5,706 bases of DNA from Gelria sp. (GCA_012839665.1 DUMX01000161.1:1-5706), one strand, 5' to 3'. Numbered from the stretch's first letter, positions 1 to 5,580 are shown. Made by a program: numbers and translations. The notes: generated from the letters alone by a model not told the origin.

Positions 1-39
1 CATTGCATATAGAACTGCAGCCTTCGGTAGGAAGTGTAG

Positions 40-61
40 GGAACGGCCCCTGTGCCGTTCC
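40..61. repeat. Short GC-rich inverted repeat upstream of feoA
   Basis: A perfect 8-base stem, GGAACGGC (40-47) against GCCGTTCC (54-61), closes a six-base loop. No U-tract follows, so it is a poor intrinsic terminator. The GGAACGGC arm recurs inside the long inverted repeat between lysR and the polyamine operon (3245-3252), which hints that both belong to one dispersed palindrome family. That link rests on eight shared bases plus GC-rich surroundings and is inference. It could also be a structure in the feoA leader. Confidence 0.5.
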
Positions 62-77
62 GTCATGTTGTCGTAAT

Positions 78-111
78 ACCGGTGCAACCATTTTCATCGG
101 TGGTTGTGTGT
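78..111 (+). promoter_or_regulatory. Dyad-rich element in the feoA leader, copy 1
   Basis: Two competing dyads share bases here. ACCGGTG (78-84) can pair with CATCGGT (95-101) with one G-T wobble, and CAACCA (85-90) can pair perfectly with TGGTTG (101-106). They interleave with no linker between arms, so they would be alternatives and not a stable pseudoknot. The element ends 36 bases before the feoA start codon. Bases 90-111 are repeated with three differences at 509-530, ahead of sufC. It could be a protein site or an RNA switch; the sequence alone cannot decide. Confidence 0.35.
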
Positions 112-147
112 CTAGCAGAGCTGATGGGTTTGTAAGGAGGGTTAAAA

Positions 148-372
148 ATGACTATTAATGAATTATCGCCGGGGCAAAGGGCAACCATAATTAAAATTAA
201 CAAAGGGGAGGCAGCCCGTAACCGCCTGCTGTCAATGGGAATAACTCCCGGGAGCACTGTAACTATATTAGCCCGGCACCCTTTCAGGGGACCAGTTACA
301 ATTGATTTAGGTAACAGCCGGATGGCTATTGGTCGCGAAATAGCACGAGCAATAGAAGTAAAGCTGGAGTAG
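148..372 (+). CDS. feoA: FeoA family ferrous iron transport protein
   Basis: This is a 74-residue cytoplasmic protein of the FeoA family, small SH3-like beta-barrels that support the FeoB ferrous iron transporter. The family pattern is clear: an N-terminal LSPGQ segment (residues 6-10), the RLLSMGITPGS turn (26-36), the HPFRGPVTIDL strand region (44-54), and the terminal AIGREIARAIEVKL segment (60-73). Length is normal for a stand-alone FeoA (about 70-80 residues). The start is fixed by AAGGAGGG (134-141) six bases before ATG. No feoB follows: the next gene lies 263 bases away and concerns Fe-S assembly. So FeoB is encoded upstream of the window or elsewhere, or this FeoA acts independently. 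A long antisense frame over this gene is a shadow. Family assignment is firm; the partner is not visible. Confidence 0.92.
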   Translation: MTINELSPGQRATIIKINKGEAARNRLLSMGITPGSTVTILARHPFRGPVTIDLGNSRMAIGREIARAIEVKLE

Positions 373-508
373 AAAATAGGGTGCTGGTAGCAGATGTTAT
401 AGGCACGGCAGAGTTCAGGGTTAACCCGAAATAAGGGGTTAATTAAGAATTGATGTAGAAAACGCTTACGCATTTCTCCTATTACAATTATAATAAGTTC
501 CGAGGGAT

Positions 509-530
509 ATTTTCATCGGCGGTGGTGTAT
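509..530 (+). repeat. Copy 2 of the feoA-leader element, ahead of sufC
   Basis: These bases repeat 90-111 with three substitutions in 22; both begin ATTTTCATCGG. With the bases before it (500-507) this copy can form a local hairpin, CCGAGGGA against TTCATCGG (512-519), with one G-A mismatch, one G-T wobble and a four-base loop. The 3' arm is shared with copy 1 whereas the 5' arm differs in sequence. The copy sits 105 bases before the sufC start and upstream of the best sufC promoter, so in this position a DNA site is easier to explain than an RNA leader, unless transcription starts further upstream. Confidence 0.4.
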
Positions 531-558
531 GCTTGGTGTGTGGGGGTAGTTATTTAAA

Positions 559-587
559 TAGACTATAACTCGCAGTTATGGTACAAT
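559..587 (+). promoter_or_regulatory. Predicted sigma-A promoter of sufC-sufB-lysR
   Basis: The -35 box is TAGACT (559-564, four of six consensus bases). A 17-base spacer leads to an extended -10, TGG followed by TACAAT (579-587). Transcription would begin near 594, giving a leader of about 40 bases before the sufC start at 636. This beats the TATAAT at 613-618, which would place the start site within the Shine-Dalgarno sequence. It is a sequence match only. Confidence 0.55.
562..582. promoter_or_regulatory. Palindromic operator candidate in the sufC promoter
   Basis: ATAACT-CGC-AGTTAT (565-579) is a perfect interrupted palindrome that extends to nine-base arms (562-582) with one mismatched position. 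It fills the spacer between the -35 and -10 boxes, where a bound protein would block RNA polymerase. The inner 13 bases (566-578) fit the T-N11-A dyad typical of LysR-type regulators, and a LysR gene is the third gene of this unit. Binding by that protein is inference; an Rrf2-type Fe-S regulator is an alternative. Confidence 0.45.
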
Positions 588-635
588 AAGCTTCGAAAAT
601 AGTAGTTAAGGCTATAATTATGGAGGTATAAAAAC

Positions 636-1382
636 ATGCTTAAACTGGAAAATATAAGCATGACGGTTAATAATTCTAATGGTCTGCAGCGGGAAATTAT
701 TCGTGACATTAATATCGAGTTTAAGCCGGGTAAACTTTATGCCATAACCGGACCTAATGGTGGCGGTAAAACTACTCTGGCCAAGGTTATTATGGGAATT
801 TATCAGCATACCACCGGCCATATTTATCTTAATGGCGAAGACATCAGCGAACTGGGTGTTACTGAGCGTGCTCGCCGTGGTATTGCTTATGCATTTCAAC
901 AACCTCCTCGGTTTAAGGGTCTCAATGTTGCGGACCTCATAACCATTGCTCGTCCTGGTATAGATGGATTAGGTTTACGTATGAAAATGCGAGATGTTGG
1001 ACTTTGTCCTGAAGATTATTTGGACCGGGATATGGGTCCGGGGCTAAGCGGGGGCGAGGCTAAACGAATAGAAATTGCCCAGATACTATCCCGCGATAGT
1101 ATTATCAGCATTTTTGATGAACCGGAAGCAGGAGTGGATTTGTGGACGGTACAGCGGCTCATCGGCCTTATTGTTCAAAAGTATCAGGATAATCCTAAAT
1201 CAACAGCTATTATTATTACTCATCACGAAAATGTATTGCCTATTTGTGATGAGATTATAGTTTTAGAAGAGGGGGTTATTAAACTAAGGGGTTCTGCAGT
1301 AGAAATATGGCCACTAATCAGGGATGACATACAGTGCAAAATGAGAGAGCAGTGCAGGGGAGAAATATGTTATGAACTTTAA
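636..1382 (+). CDS. sufC: SufC-type Fe-S cluster assembly ATPase
   Basis: This is a 248-residue ABC-type ATPase of the SufC family, a soluble ATPase that powers Fe-S cluster assembly on a SufB scaffold and is not a transporter. Visible motifs in order are Walker A GPNGGGKTT (39-47), the Q-loop region AFQQPPRF (86-93), signature LSGGEAKRIEIAQ (137-149), Walker B IISIFDEPEAGVD (156-168) and H-loop ITHH (194-197). The LSGGEAKRxEIAQ signature and the partner gene point to SufC and not a generic importer ATPase. The start is set by GGAGG (622-626) nine bases before ATG. The 3' end overlaps the next gene by 11 bases, implying translational coupling. The C-terminus carries three cysteines (C234, C240, C245), a possible metal or redox site. 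With only a short SufB beside it, the pair resembles the minimal SMS (SmsCB) system. GenBank-style naming could be simply 'ABC transporter ATP-binding protein'. Confidence 0.9.
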   Translation: MLKLENISMTVNNSNGLQREIIRDINIEFKPGKLYAITGPNGGGKTTLAKVIMGIYQHTTGHIYLNGEDISELGVTERARRGIAYAFQQPPRFKGLNVADLITIARPGIDGLGLRMKMRDVGLCPEDYLDRDMGPGLSGGEAKRIEIAQILSRDSIISIFDEPEAGVDLWTVQRLIGLIVQKYQDNPKSTAIIITHHENVLPICDEIIVLEEGVIKLRGSAVEIWPLIRDDIQCKMREQCRGEICYEL

Positions 1383-2295
1383 ACCAGTAGATATGCAACT
1401 ATTAGATGTAATTAGCAATATTAAATCCATTCCGGAAGGAGCTATTAATATCAGGCGGGATGGTGAGCCAGTTATAAGACAATCTTCTCCAAATATTAAA
1501 ATAGGTACTAATGCTGATAATAATGGTTTACTGGTAGAAATAAACCCGGGTACTCGTAATGAATCCGTTCATGTGCCAGTGATTGTAACTGAAGCAGGAT
1601 TCCACGATAAGGTTTATAACACTTTTATCGTAGGTGAAGATGCTGATGTAACTATAATTGCCGGTTGTGGTATCCATAACGATAGTCATAGTGATTCCGG
1701 CCATGATGGTATACATGAAATAATAGTTAAAAAAGGTGCCCGTATGAAGTATGTGGAAAAACATTACGGTGAGGGAAACGGGCAAGGGAAAAGGATACTA
1801 AATCCTACCACTAATATAATTCTGGAAACTGGTGCCACAGCTGAGATGGAAATGGTACAGATTAAGGGTGTAGATGATACTGTCCGTATTACTACTGCCC
1901 ATATTGGGGACAAGGCTAATTTAAAAATTATGGAAAGGCTCATGACTCATGGTGAGCAGAAAGCAGTGTCAGATGTCAGGTTATATATAGAAGGCCAGGG
2001 GGGGAGTGGCCAAATTCTTTCTCGTTCCATAGGCCGGGATGATTCGGTTCAAGTTTTTAAAGCTGCATTGGTAGGAAAGAATGAATGCTTAGGTCATGTC
2101 GAATGTGACTCTATAATAATGGACCAGGCTCGTATTCAATCTATTCCTGAACTCATAGCTGAGAGTGCTGATGCTGTACTAACTCATGAAGCAGCTATTG
2201 GCAAGATAGCAGGGGAACAGTTGATTAAACTAATGTCGTTGGGGATGACTGAAAAAGATGCTATTGATACTATTCTGGAAGGTTTCCTCAGGTAA
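1372..2295 (+). CDS. sufB: Short SufB/SufD-type Fe-S assembly scaffold (SmsB-like)
   Basis: This 307-residue protein of the SufB/SufD family is the likely scaffold on which an Fe-S cluster is built, working with the ATPase encoded just upstream. It is much shorter than classical SufB (about 470-495 residues) or SufD (about 420), consistent with the minimal SMS-type scaffold, which is thought to act as a homodimer. The C-terminal SufB core is clear: GHVECDS (241-247), then LTHEAAIGKIAGEQL (270-284) and the final AIDTILEGFL. By alignment from memory, C245 matches the E. coli SufB catalytic Cys405, and H272-E273 match the conserved His-Glu pair that includes Glu434. A Cys/His-rich stretch (C99, H102, H106, H111, H115) and EKHYGEGNGQGK (129-140) mark the family's middle part. 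ATG at 1372 follows AGGGGAGA (1356-1363) by eight bases, inside the sufC 3' end. Annotation pipelines may call it SufD; presence of the Cys and Glu favours SufB function. Confidence 0.87.
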   Translation: MNFKPVDMQLLDVISNIKSIPEGAINIRRDGEPVIRQSSPNIKIGTNADNNGLLVEINPGTRNESVHVPVIVTEAGFHDKVYNTFIVGEDADVTIIAGCGIHNDSHSDSGHDGIHEIIVKKGARMKYVEKHYGEGNGQGKRILNPTTNIILETGATAEMEMVQIKGVDDTVRITTAHIGDKANLKIMERLMTHGEQKAVSDVRLYIEGQGGSGQILSRSIGRDDSVQVFKAALVGKNECLGHVECDSIIMDQARIQSIPELIAESADAVLTHEAAIGKIAGEQLIKLMSLGMTEKDAIDTILEGFLR

Positions 2296-2314
2296 AACGA
2301 GAGGGTGGTAGAGC

Positions 2315-3226
2315 TTGAATTTAAATCTTTTTAAAACTTATGTCAGGGTAGTGGAAACCCAAAATTTATCCAAAACAGCAAAGGAGTTTGGACTTTCTCA
2401 GCCTGCGGTTACCAAGCAGATACAAAACCTGGAGGATACTTATGGAGTGTTGCTGCTGGAAAGGTCGGGAAGGCGTTTAAAAACTACAGAAGCCGGGGAA
2501 ACCCTGTACGATTGCGCCCGTGATATTATTAAAGCTATGGAAAAGACTGAAAGGGCTATGGAAGAAGCGTCAGAAAGCCGCCGGGGAAATTTGAGCTTGG
2601 GAGCCAGTAATATACCCGGGGAATATATCCTTCCCCAGCTTATTAAAAGGTTTAAGGAGAAGTATCCGCATATAAGTATTAGCATAGATATTGCCGATAC
2701 CGAAAAGATATATTCGCGCCTGGCTGAGAGGGAACTGGATATAGGTATTGTAGGCGGATGGATAAAAAATCGCAAGATTGAAGGTTTTGAATGGTTGGAA
2801 GATGAATTGGTGGTAATAATGCCGGAACATCATAAACTGGCCCGCTCAGGGGAAATTAATCTGGAAAGTATCGTAAACGATAAGTGGATATTTCGGGAAA
2901 AGGGTTCGGGTACTCGCAAGGCCGCAGAGGATTTATTGGCAGCCCACGGGATTAAGAAGGAAGATTTAAATGTTTCTATTGAAGTCGGAAGTACGGAAGC
3001 GGTTTTGGCCAGTGTTGAAGCCGGAATGGGAGTTTCGATAGTATCCCACTGGGCAGTTAAAAAGGACCGTAAGATTTATAGTGCCAGGATAAGCAATCCC
3101 CTGGTAAAAAGAAATTTTTATGTTGTTTATCCCCGCCAAAAGACGCGCCGCAAATCAGTCAATAATTTTCTTGATTATGTGAAAAAGATAGGAGAATCCG
3201 GAAAAGGCGGAAGTTTTAATATTTAG
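2315..3226 (+). CDS. LysR-family transcriptional regulator (CysL-like)
   Basis: This is a 303-residue LysR-type regulator. The N-terminal winged helix-turn-helix spans about residues 1-60, with the recognition segment SKTAKEFGLSQPAVTKQIQNLE at 19-40 and the wing up to TTEAGETL (57-64). A linker helix (65-88) leads into the periplasmic-binding-like effector domain (about 91-295). There GASNIPGEYILP (96-107) and REKGSGTR (194-201) are the usual anion-binding signatures of the CysL-like subgroup, which in Bacillus controls sulfite reduction; related proteins occur near selenium genes. The start is TTG, because the family N-terminus begins there and no ATG fits; a weak GAGGGTGG (2301-2308) lies six bases upstream. 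It begins 19 bases after sufB, so it is probably co-transcribed and may regulate its own operon through 562-582. The effector is unknown; a sulfur- or selenium-related anion is a guess from the subgroup and context. Confidence 0.9.
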   Translation: MNLNLFKTYVRVVETQNLSKTAKEFGLSQPAVTKQIQNLEDTYGVLLLERSGRRLKTTEAGETLYDCARDIIKAMEKTERAMEEASESRRGNLSLGASNIPGEYILPQLIKRFKEKYPHISISIDIADTEKIYSRLAERELDIGIVGGWIKNRKIEGFEWLEDELVVIMPEHHKLARSGEINLESIVNDKWIFREKGSGTRKAAEDLLAAHGIKKEDLNVSIEVGSTEAVLASVEAGMGVSIVSHWAVKKDRKIYSARISNPLVKRNFYVVYPRQKTRRKSVNNFLDYVKKIGESGKGGSFNI

Positions 3227-3235
3227 AATTTTTTT

Positions 3236-3299
3236 GGATACAGAGGAACGGCTCTTTTGTGTCTTTTTAATGACACAAAAGAGCCGTCCCCCTGTATCC
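3236..3299 (+). repeat. Long inverted repeat, REP/MITE-like, probable terminator
   Basis: Two 28-base arms (3236-3263 and 3272-3299) are complementary except for two A-C mismatches and enclose an eight-base loop TTTTTAAT. The outer ends are GGATACAG/CTGTATCC. It starts 10 bases after the lysR stop and is followed by TTTCTCTT, so it can end lysR transcription. The stem is far longer than an intrinsic terminator needs. GGGGACGG-type cores beside a TTTTGTGTC run recall palindromes dispersed between genes in many Clostridia; this is from memory and unverified. No transposase is nearby. Confidence 0.7.
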
Positions 3300-3317
3300 T
3301 TTCTCTTAAATTATTGT

Positions 3318-3345
3318 TTGATTTTACTAATCATTTGTATATAAT
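3318..3345 (+). promoter_or_regulatory. Predicted sigma-A promoter of the polyamine operon
   Basis: TTGATT (3318-3323, four of six consensus bases) is separated by 16 bases from a perfect TATAAT (3340-3345). Transcription would start near 3352, leaving a leader of about 36 bases before the ATG at 3388. An inverted repeat, TGATT-N5-AATCA (3319-3333), overlaps the -35 box and spacer and could be an operator. Its outline recalls an ArgR-type box, but the centre spacing is one base longer than usual, so that assignment is weak. Confidence 0.6.
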
Positions 3346-3374
3346 GTATCTGTTGCTCGCAAAAAAATAACTTC

Positions 3375-3380
3375 GGAGGT
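3375..3380 (+). promoter_or_regulatory. Ribosome binding site that fixes the pdaD start
   Basis: GGAGGT lies seven bases before ATG at 3388. The in-frame GTG at 3379 overlaps this site and cannot be the start, so the longer reading is rejected. Confidence 0.8.
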
Positions 3381-3387
3381 GTTTATA

Positions 3388-3846
3388 ATGTTACCGTTAC
3401 CAAAAAAGTATTTTCTGACAGCTGGCTCGGCTGAAGGAGAAACGGAACTTACAGCCTTTGATGGAGCCTTATTAAATGCCCGAGTAGGAAACACTAATCT
3501 CTTAAGGGTAAGTAGTATTTTACCTCCAGGTTGTAAGCATGAACCTGATTTGATAGTTCCTCCCGGCTCTCTTTTGCCAATTGCCTTTGGTACCATAACC
3601 AGTACGGTGCCAGGGGAGATTATTTCTGCTGCGGTGGCGGTAGGCATTAAAGAGAATAGTTTTGGAGTTATTATGGAGTTCGAAGGTATATGTACAGTCG
3701 AAGAATCTGAAGCCCGGGTAAGGCGAATGGTAGAAGAGGCTTTTCGTATGAGAGATTTGAGACTGGATGAGATTAAGGTAGCCTCGGTTGAACATAAAGT
3801 TGAAAAAATAGGGTGCGCTTTTGCTGCGGTGCCGTTGTGGTATTAA
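3388..3846 (+). CDS. pdaD: Pyruvoyl-dependent arginine decarboxylase
   Basis: This 152-residue proenzyme converts arginine to agmatine and CO2, the first step of agmatine-based polyamine synthesis in the cytoplasm. Family members cleave themselves at a Ser-Ser bond, turning the second serine into the pyruvoyl cofactor. Here the site is in NLLRVSSILPP, between S42 and S43, which would give chains of about 42 and 110 residues. By comparison with the Methanocaldococcus enzyme recalled from memory, N37 (in VGNTNL) and E97 (in IMEFEG) match its Asn47 and Glu109. The C-terminal block VEHKVEKIGCAFAAVPLWY (134-152) is also characteristic. The length is slightly below the archaeal 165 residues. ATG at 3388 is preceded by GGAGGT. 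It leads an operon with spermidine synthase and agmatinase, which supports arginine as substrate. Firmicutes often use a PLP-dependent SpeA for this step, so the pyruvoyl enzyme is a notable replacement. Confidence 0.93.
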   Translation: MLPLPKKYFLTAGSAEGETELTAFDGALLNARVGNTNLLRVSSILPPGCKHEPDLIVPPGSLLPIAFGTITSTVPGEIISAAVAVGIKENSFGVIMEFEGICTVEESEARVRRMVEEAFRMRDLRLDEIKVASVEHKVEKIGCAFAAVPLWY

Positions 3847-3865
3847 TAAGAAAATAGATCGAACT

Positions 3866-3872
3866 AAGGAGG
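3866..3872 (+). promoter_or_regulatory. Ribosome binding site that fixes the speE TTG start
   Basis: AAGGAGG stands eight bases before an in-frame TTG at 3881. A nearby ATG (3876) is out of frame, and the in-frame ATG at 3821 lies within pdaD without a good site, so TTG is preferred. Confidence 0.8.
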
Positions 3873-3880
3873 AAAATGGG

Positions 3881-4711
3881 TTGGAATTATGGGTAACTGA
3901 ATATCAAACTCCGGCTTTAGGGTTTAGTTGTAAGGCAAGCGAGACTTTACGGGTTAAACAAACTGCTTTTCAACACCTCGCAGTTGTAGTAACCGAACAG
4001 TTTGGTAAAATGCTGCTTCTGGATGGTATGGTACAGACTACGGAAAAGGACGAGTTTGTCTACCATGAGATGATAACTATGATTGCGTTGAATGCTCATC
4101 CCGCGCCGGAAAATGTTCTAATTATCGGCGGTGGGGATGGCGGTGCTTTAAGAGAAGTGGTACGCCACCCCGGCGTTAGCAGGGGGACACTGGTAGAAAT
4201 AGATGAGGAGGTGGCGCAGGCCTCCCGGGATTTTTTTCCGAATCATTCATGCTCCTTTAATGACCCTAAAGCCCGGTTAATTATTGCTGATGGTATCCAA
4301 TTTATTAAAGATAATAGAAATGCCTTTGATGTGGTCATAGTGGATTCCACTGAACCGGTAGGACCAGCTCGGGCTTTGTTTACTGCGCCTTTTTATGAAA
4401 GCGTTTATCAAGCGCTTAAGGATGATGGCATGCTGGTAGTACAGAGCGAATCCCCGTTTTTTAATGAAGATGTAATTAAAATGGCTTATAGTGGAATTAA
4501 TGAATTTTTTCCTATTACAAAGTTATATCTGGCAGCTATACCTACTTATCCCAGCGGATTATGGAGTTTTACGGTAGGCTCCAAGTATTATGACCCGGAA
4601 AAGCCTGTATTTACCGGTGAATTGGATTTTAAGTATTATACTCCGGAGATACACCAGGCTGCTTTTGAACTTCCGGCCTTTGTGAAGAAGATAATTACTG
4701 AAGGAGTGTAA
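3881..4711 (+). CDS. speE: Spermidine synthase (polyamine aminopropyltransferase)
   Basis: The enzyme transfers the aminopropyl group of decarboxylated S-adenosylmethionine to putrescine, giving spermidine and methylthioadenosine. From TTG at 3881 the protein is 276 residues, the length of Bacillus subtilis SpeE, and begins ELWVTEYQTP as in that family. Motifs are LLLDGMVQTTEKDEFVYHEM (45-64), the nucleotide-binding GGGDGGALREV (83-93), acidic E106 in VEID, the ADG pair (136-138), catalytic-loop VDSTEPVGPA (154-163, with D155), and TYPSGLWSF (222-230). It starts 34 bases after pdaD and stops two bases before speB. The usual B. subtilis order speE-speB is kept. No SpeD gene, which would supply the donor, is in the window. 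Because pdaD makes agmatine in the same operon, agmatine could be the acceptor, as in Thermus; sequence motifs visible here do not settle this. Confidence 0.95.
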   Translation: MELWVTEYQTPALGFSCKASETLRVKQTAFQHLAVVVTEQFGKMLLLDGMVQTTEKDEFVYHEMITMIALNAHPAPENVLIIGGGDGGALREVVRHPGVSRGTLVEIDEEVAQASRDFFPNHSCSFNDPKARLIIADGIQFIKDNRNAFDVVIVDSTEPVGPARALFTAPFYESVYQALKDDGMLVVQSESPFFNEDVIKMAYSGINEFFPITKLYLAAIPTYPSGLWSFTVGSKYYDPEKPVFTGELDFKYYTPEIHQAAFELPAFVKKIITEGV

Positions 4712-4713
4712 GG

Positions 4714-5580
4714 ATGACTGCAGATTTCCGACATCTGTTAGAAGCGAAGGCTAGTTTCATGGCTAGCAGCAGGGACTATGAAGGGTGTTCTAAAGCGATT
4801 ATAGGTGTTCCTATGGATGCTACCACTAGTTTTCGCCCTGGCACCAGACTGGCACCTTACCGGGTGCGAGAAGTATCGGAAAGTATTGAAGAATACAGTG
4901 TTTATCAGGATAAATCCCTGGACGAGATAGATTTTTATGACCTGGGGGATATAATTATTCCTTTCGGTAATGTAGGTGAAAGCTTGCGGCGTATTCAAAC
5001 GGTAAGCCAGGGTCTGGTGGAAGCAGGTAAACAGGTATATGCTATTGGTGGTGAGCATCTAGTATCATTACCCCTGATTAAATCTTATCACCATCGTTAT
5101 CCTGATTTGACAGTAATACAGCTTGATGCTCATGCAGACCTGCGCAGTGATTATCTGGGAGAGAGTCTTTCTCACGCTTCGGTTATGCGTCATGTAGTAG
5201 AGGAGATAGGAGATAAGAATCTTTACCAATTAGGGGTCCGTTCTGCTACCAGGGATGAGCTCAAGTTTGCGGCGGAAAGGACTAACTTATATCTCGACCA
5301 ATTGCGGGCTGTAATTGACGAAGTAATTGGCAGTATAGGCAAGCGTCCAGTTTATGTCAGTTTGGATATTGATGTACTGGACCCAGCTTTTGCACCGGGT
5401 ACCGGAACTCCAGAGGCCGGCGGTTTTTCCAGCCGGGAATTGTTACAGGTTTTGCATCGGCTAAGTGAACTGCGGGTGGTGGGATTTGATTTGGTGGAGA
5501 TTTCACCCCCTTATGAAAAAGGTGATAACACCTCGATTTTGGGGGCCAAGATACTGCGCGAAGCTTTATTGGCATATTAA
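4714..5580 (+). CDS. speB: Agmatinase (ureohydrolase family)
   Basis: The enzyme hydrolyses agmatine to putrescine and urea using a two-manganese centre. The 288-residue length is typical (B. subtilis SpeB is about 290). Metal ligands can be placed in the family motifs: H115 in GGEHLVSLP (112-120), D138, H140 and D142 in QLDAHADLRSDY (136-147), and D218 and D220 in VSLDIDVLDPAFAPGTGTPE (215-234). The segment GFDLVEISPPYE (257-268) and the final DNTSILGAKILREAL complete the fold. SVYQDKSLDEIDFYDLGDI in the N-terminal part resembles agmatinase and not arginase. The start at 4714 has AAGGAG (4701-4706) seven bases ahead and is two bases after the speE stop, so translation is probably coupled. 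With PdaD it makes putrescine for SpeE. If SpeE used agmatine, this enzyme could instead act on aminopropylagmatine to release spermidine directly. Confidence 0.95.
   Translation: MTADFRHLLEAKASFMASSRDYEGCSKAIIGVPMDATTSFRPGTRLAPYRVREVSESIEEYSVYQDKSLDEIDFYDLGDIIIPFGNVGESLRRIQTVSQGLVEAGKQVYAIGGEHLVSLPLIKSYHHRYPDLTVIQLDAHADLRSDYLGESLSHASVMRHVVEEIGDKNLYQLGVRSATRDELKFAAERTNLYLDQLRAVIDEVIGSIGKRPVYVSLDIDVLDPAFAPGTGTPEAGGFSSRELLQVLHRLSELRVVGFDLVEISPPYEKGDNTSILGAKILREALLAY

Noticed and set aside
3..155. Open frame from the window edge into feoA
   Set aside because: It crosses the GC-rich hairpin and the feoA start, its residues look random (cysteine- and glycine-rich), and no known gene end is recognisable.
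421..442. Hairpin TTAACCC/GGGTTAA after feoA as a terminator
   Set aside because: The stem is seven bases and no U-run follows, so termination is not supported.
63..473. Long minus-strand open frame (136 codons) covering feoA
   Set aside because: It is antisense to a clear FeoA gene, has no ribosome binding site of note, and its protein shows no recognisable family.
489..494. TATAAT as the -10 box of a second promoter ahead of sufC
   Set aside because: No acceptable -35 box lies at 16-18 bases; the promoter at 559-587 is better. It cannot be fully excluded.
497..567. Short open frame giving a glycine/cysteine-rich peptide similar to one in the feoA leader
   Set aside because: The similarity comes from the DNA repeat itself; there is no start codon or ribosome binding site in place.
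613..618. TATAAT immediately before sufC as its -10 box
   Set aside because: The start site would fall within or after the Shine-Dalgarno sequence at 622-626.
3379..3381. GTG as an earlier start for the arginine decarboxylase
   Set aside because: It overlaps the GGAGGT ribosome binding site that properly serves ATG at 3388.
3821..3823. ATG within pdaD as the start of spermidine synthase
   Set aside because: The added 20 residues have no family counterpart, and the TTG at 3881 has an ideal ribosome binding site and gives the expected 276 residues.
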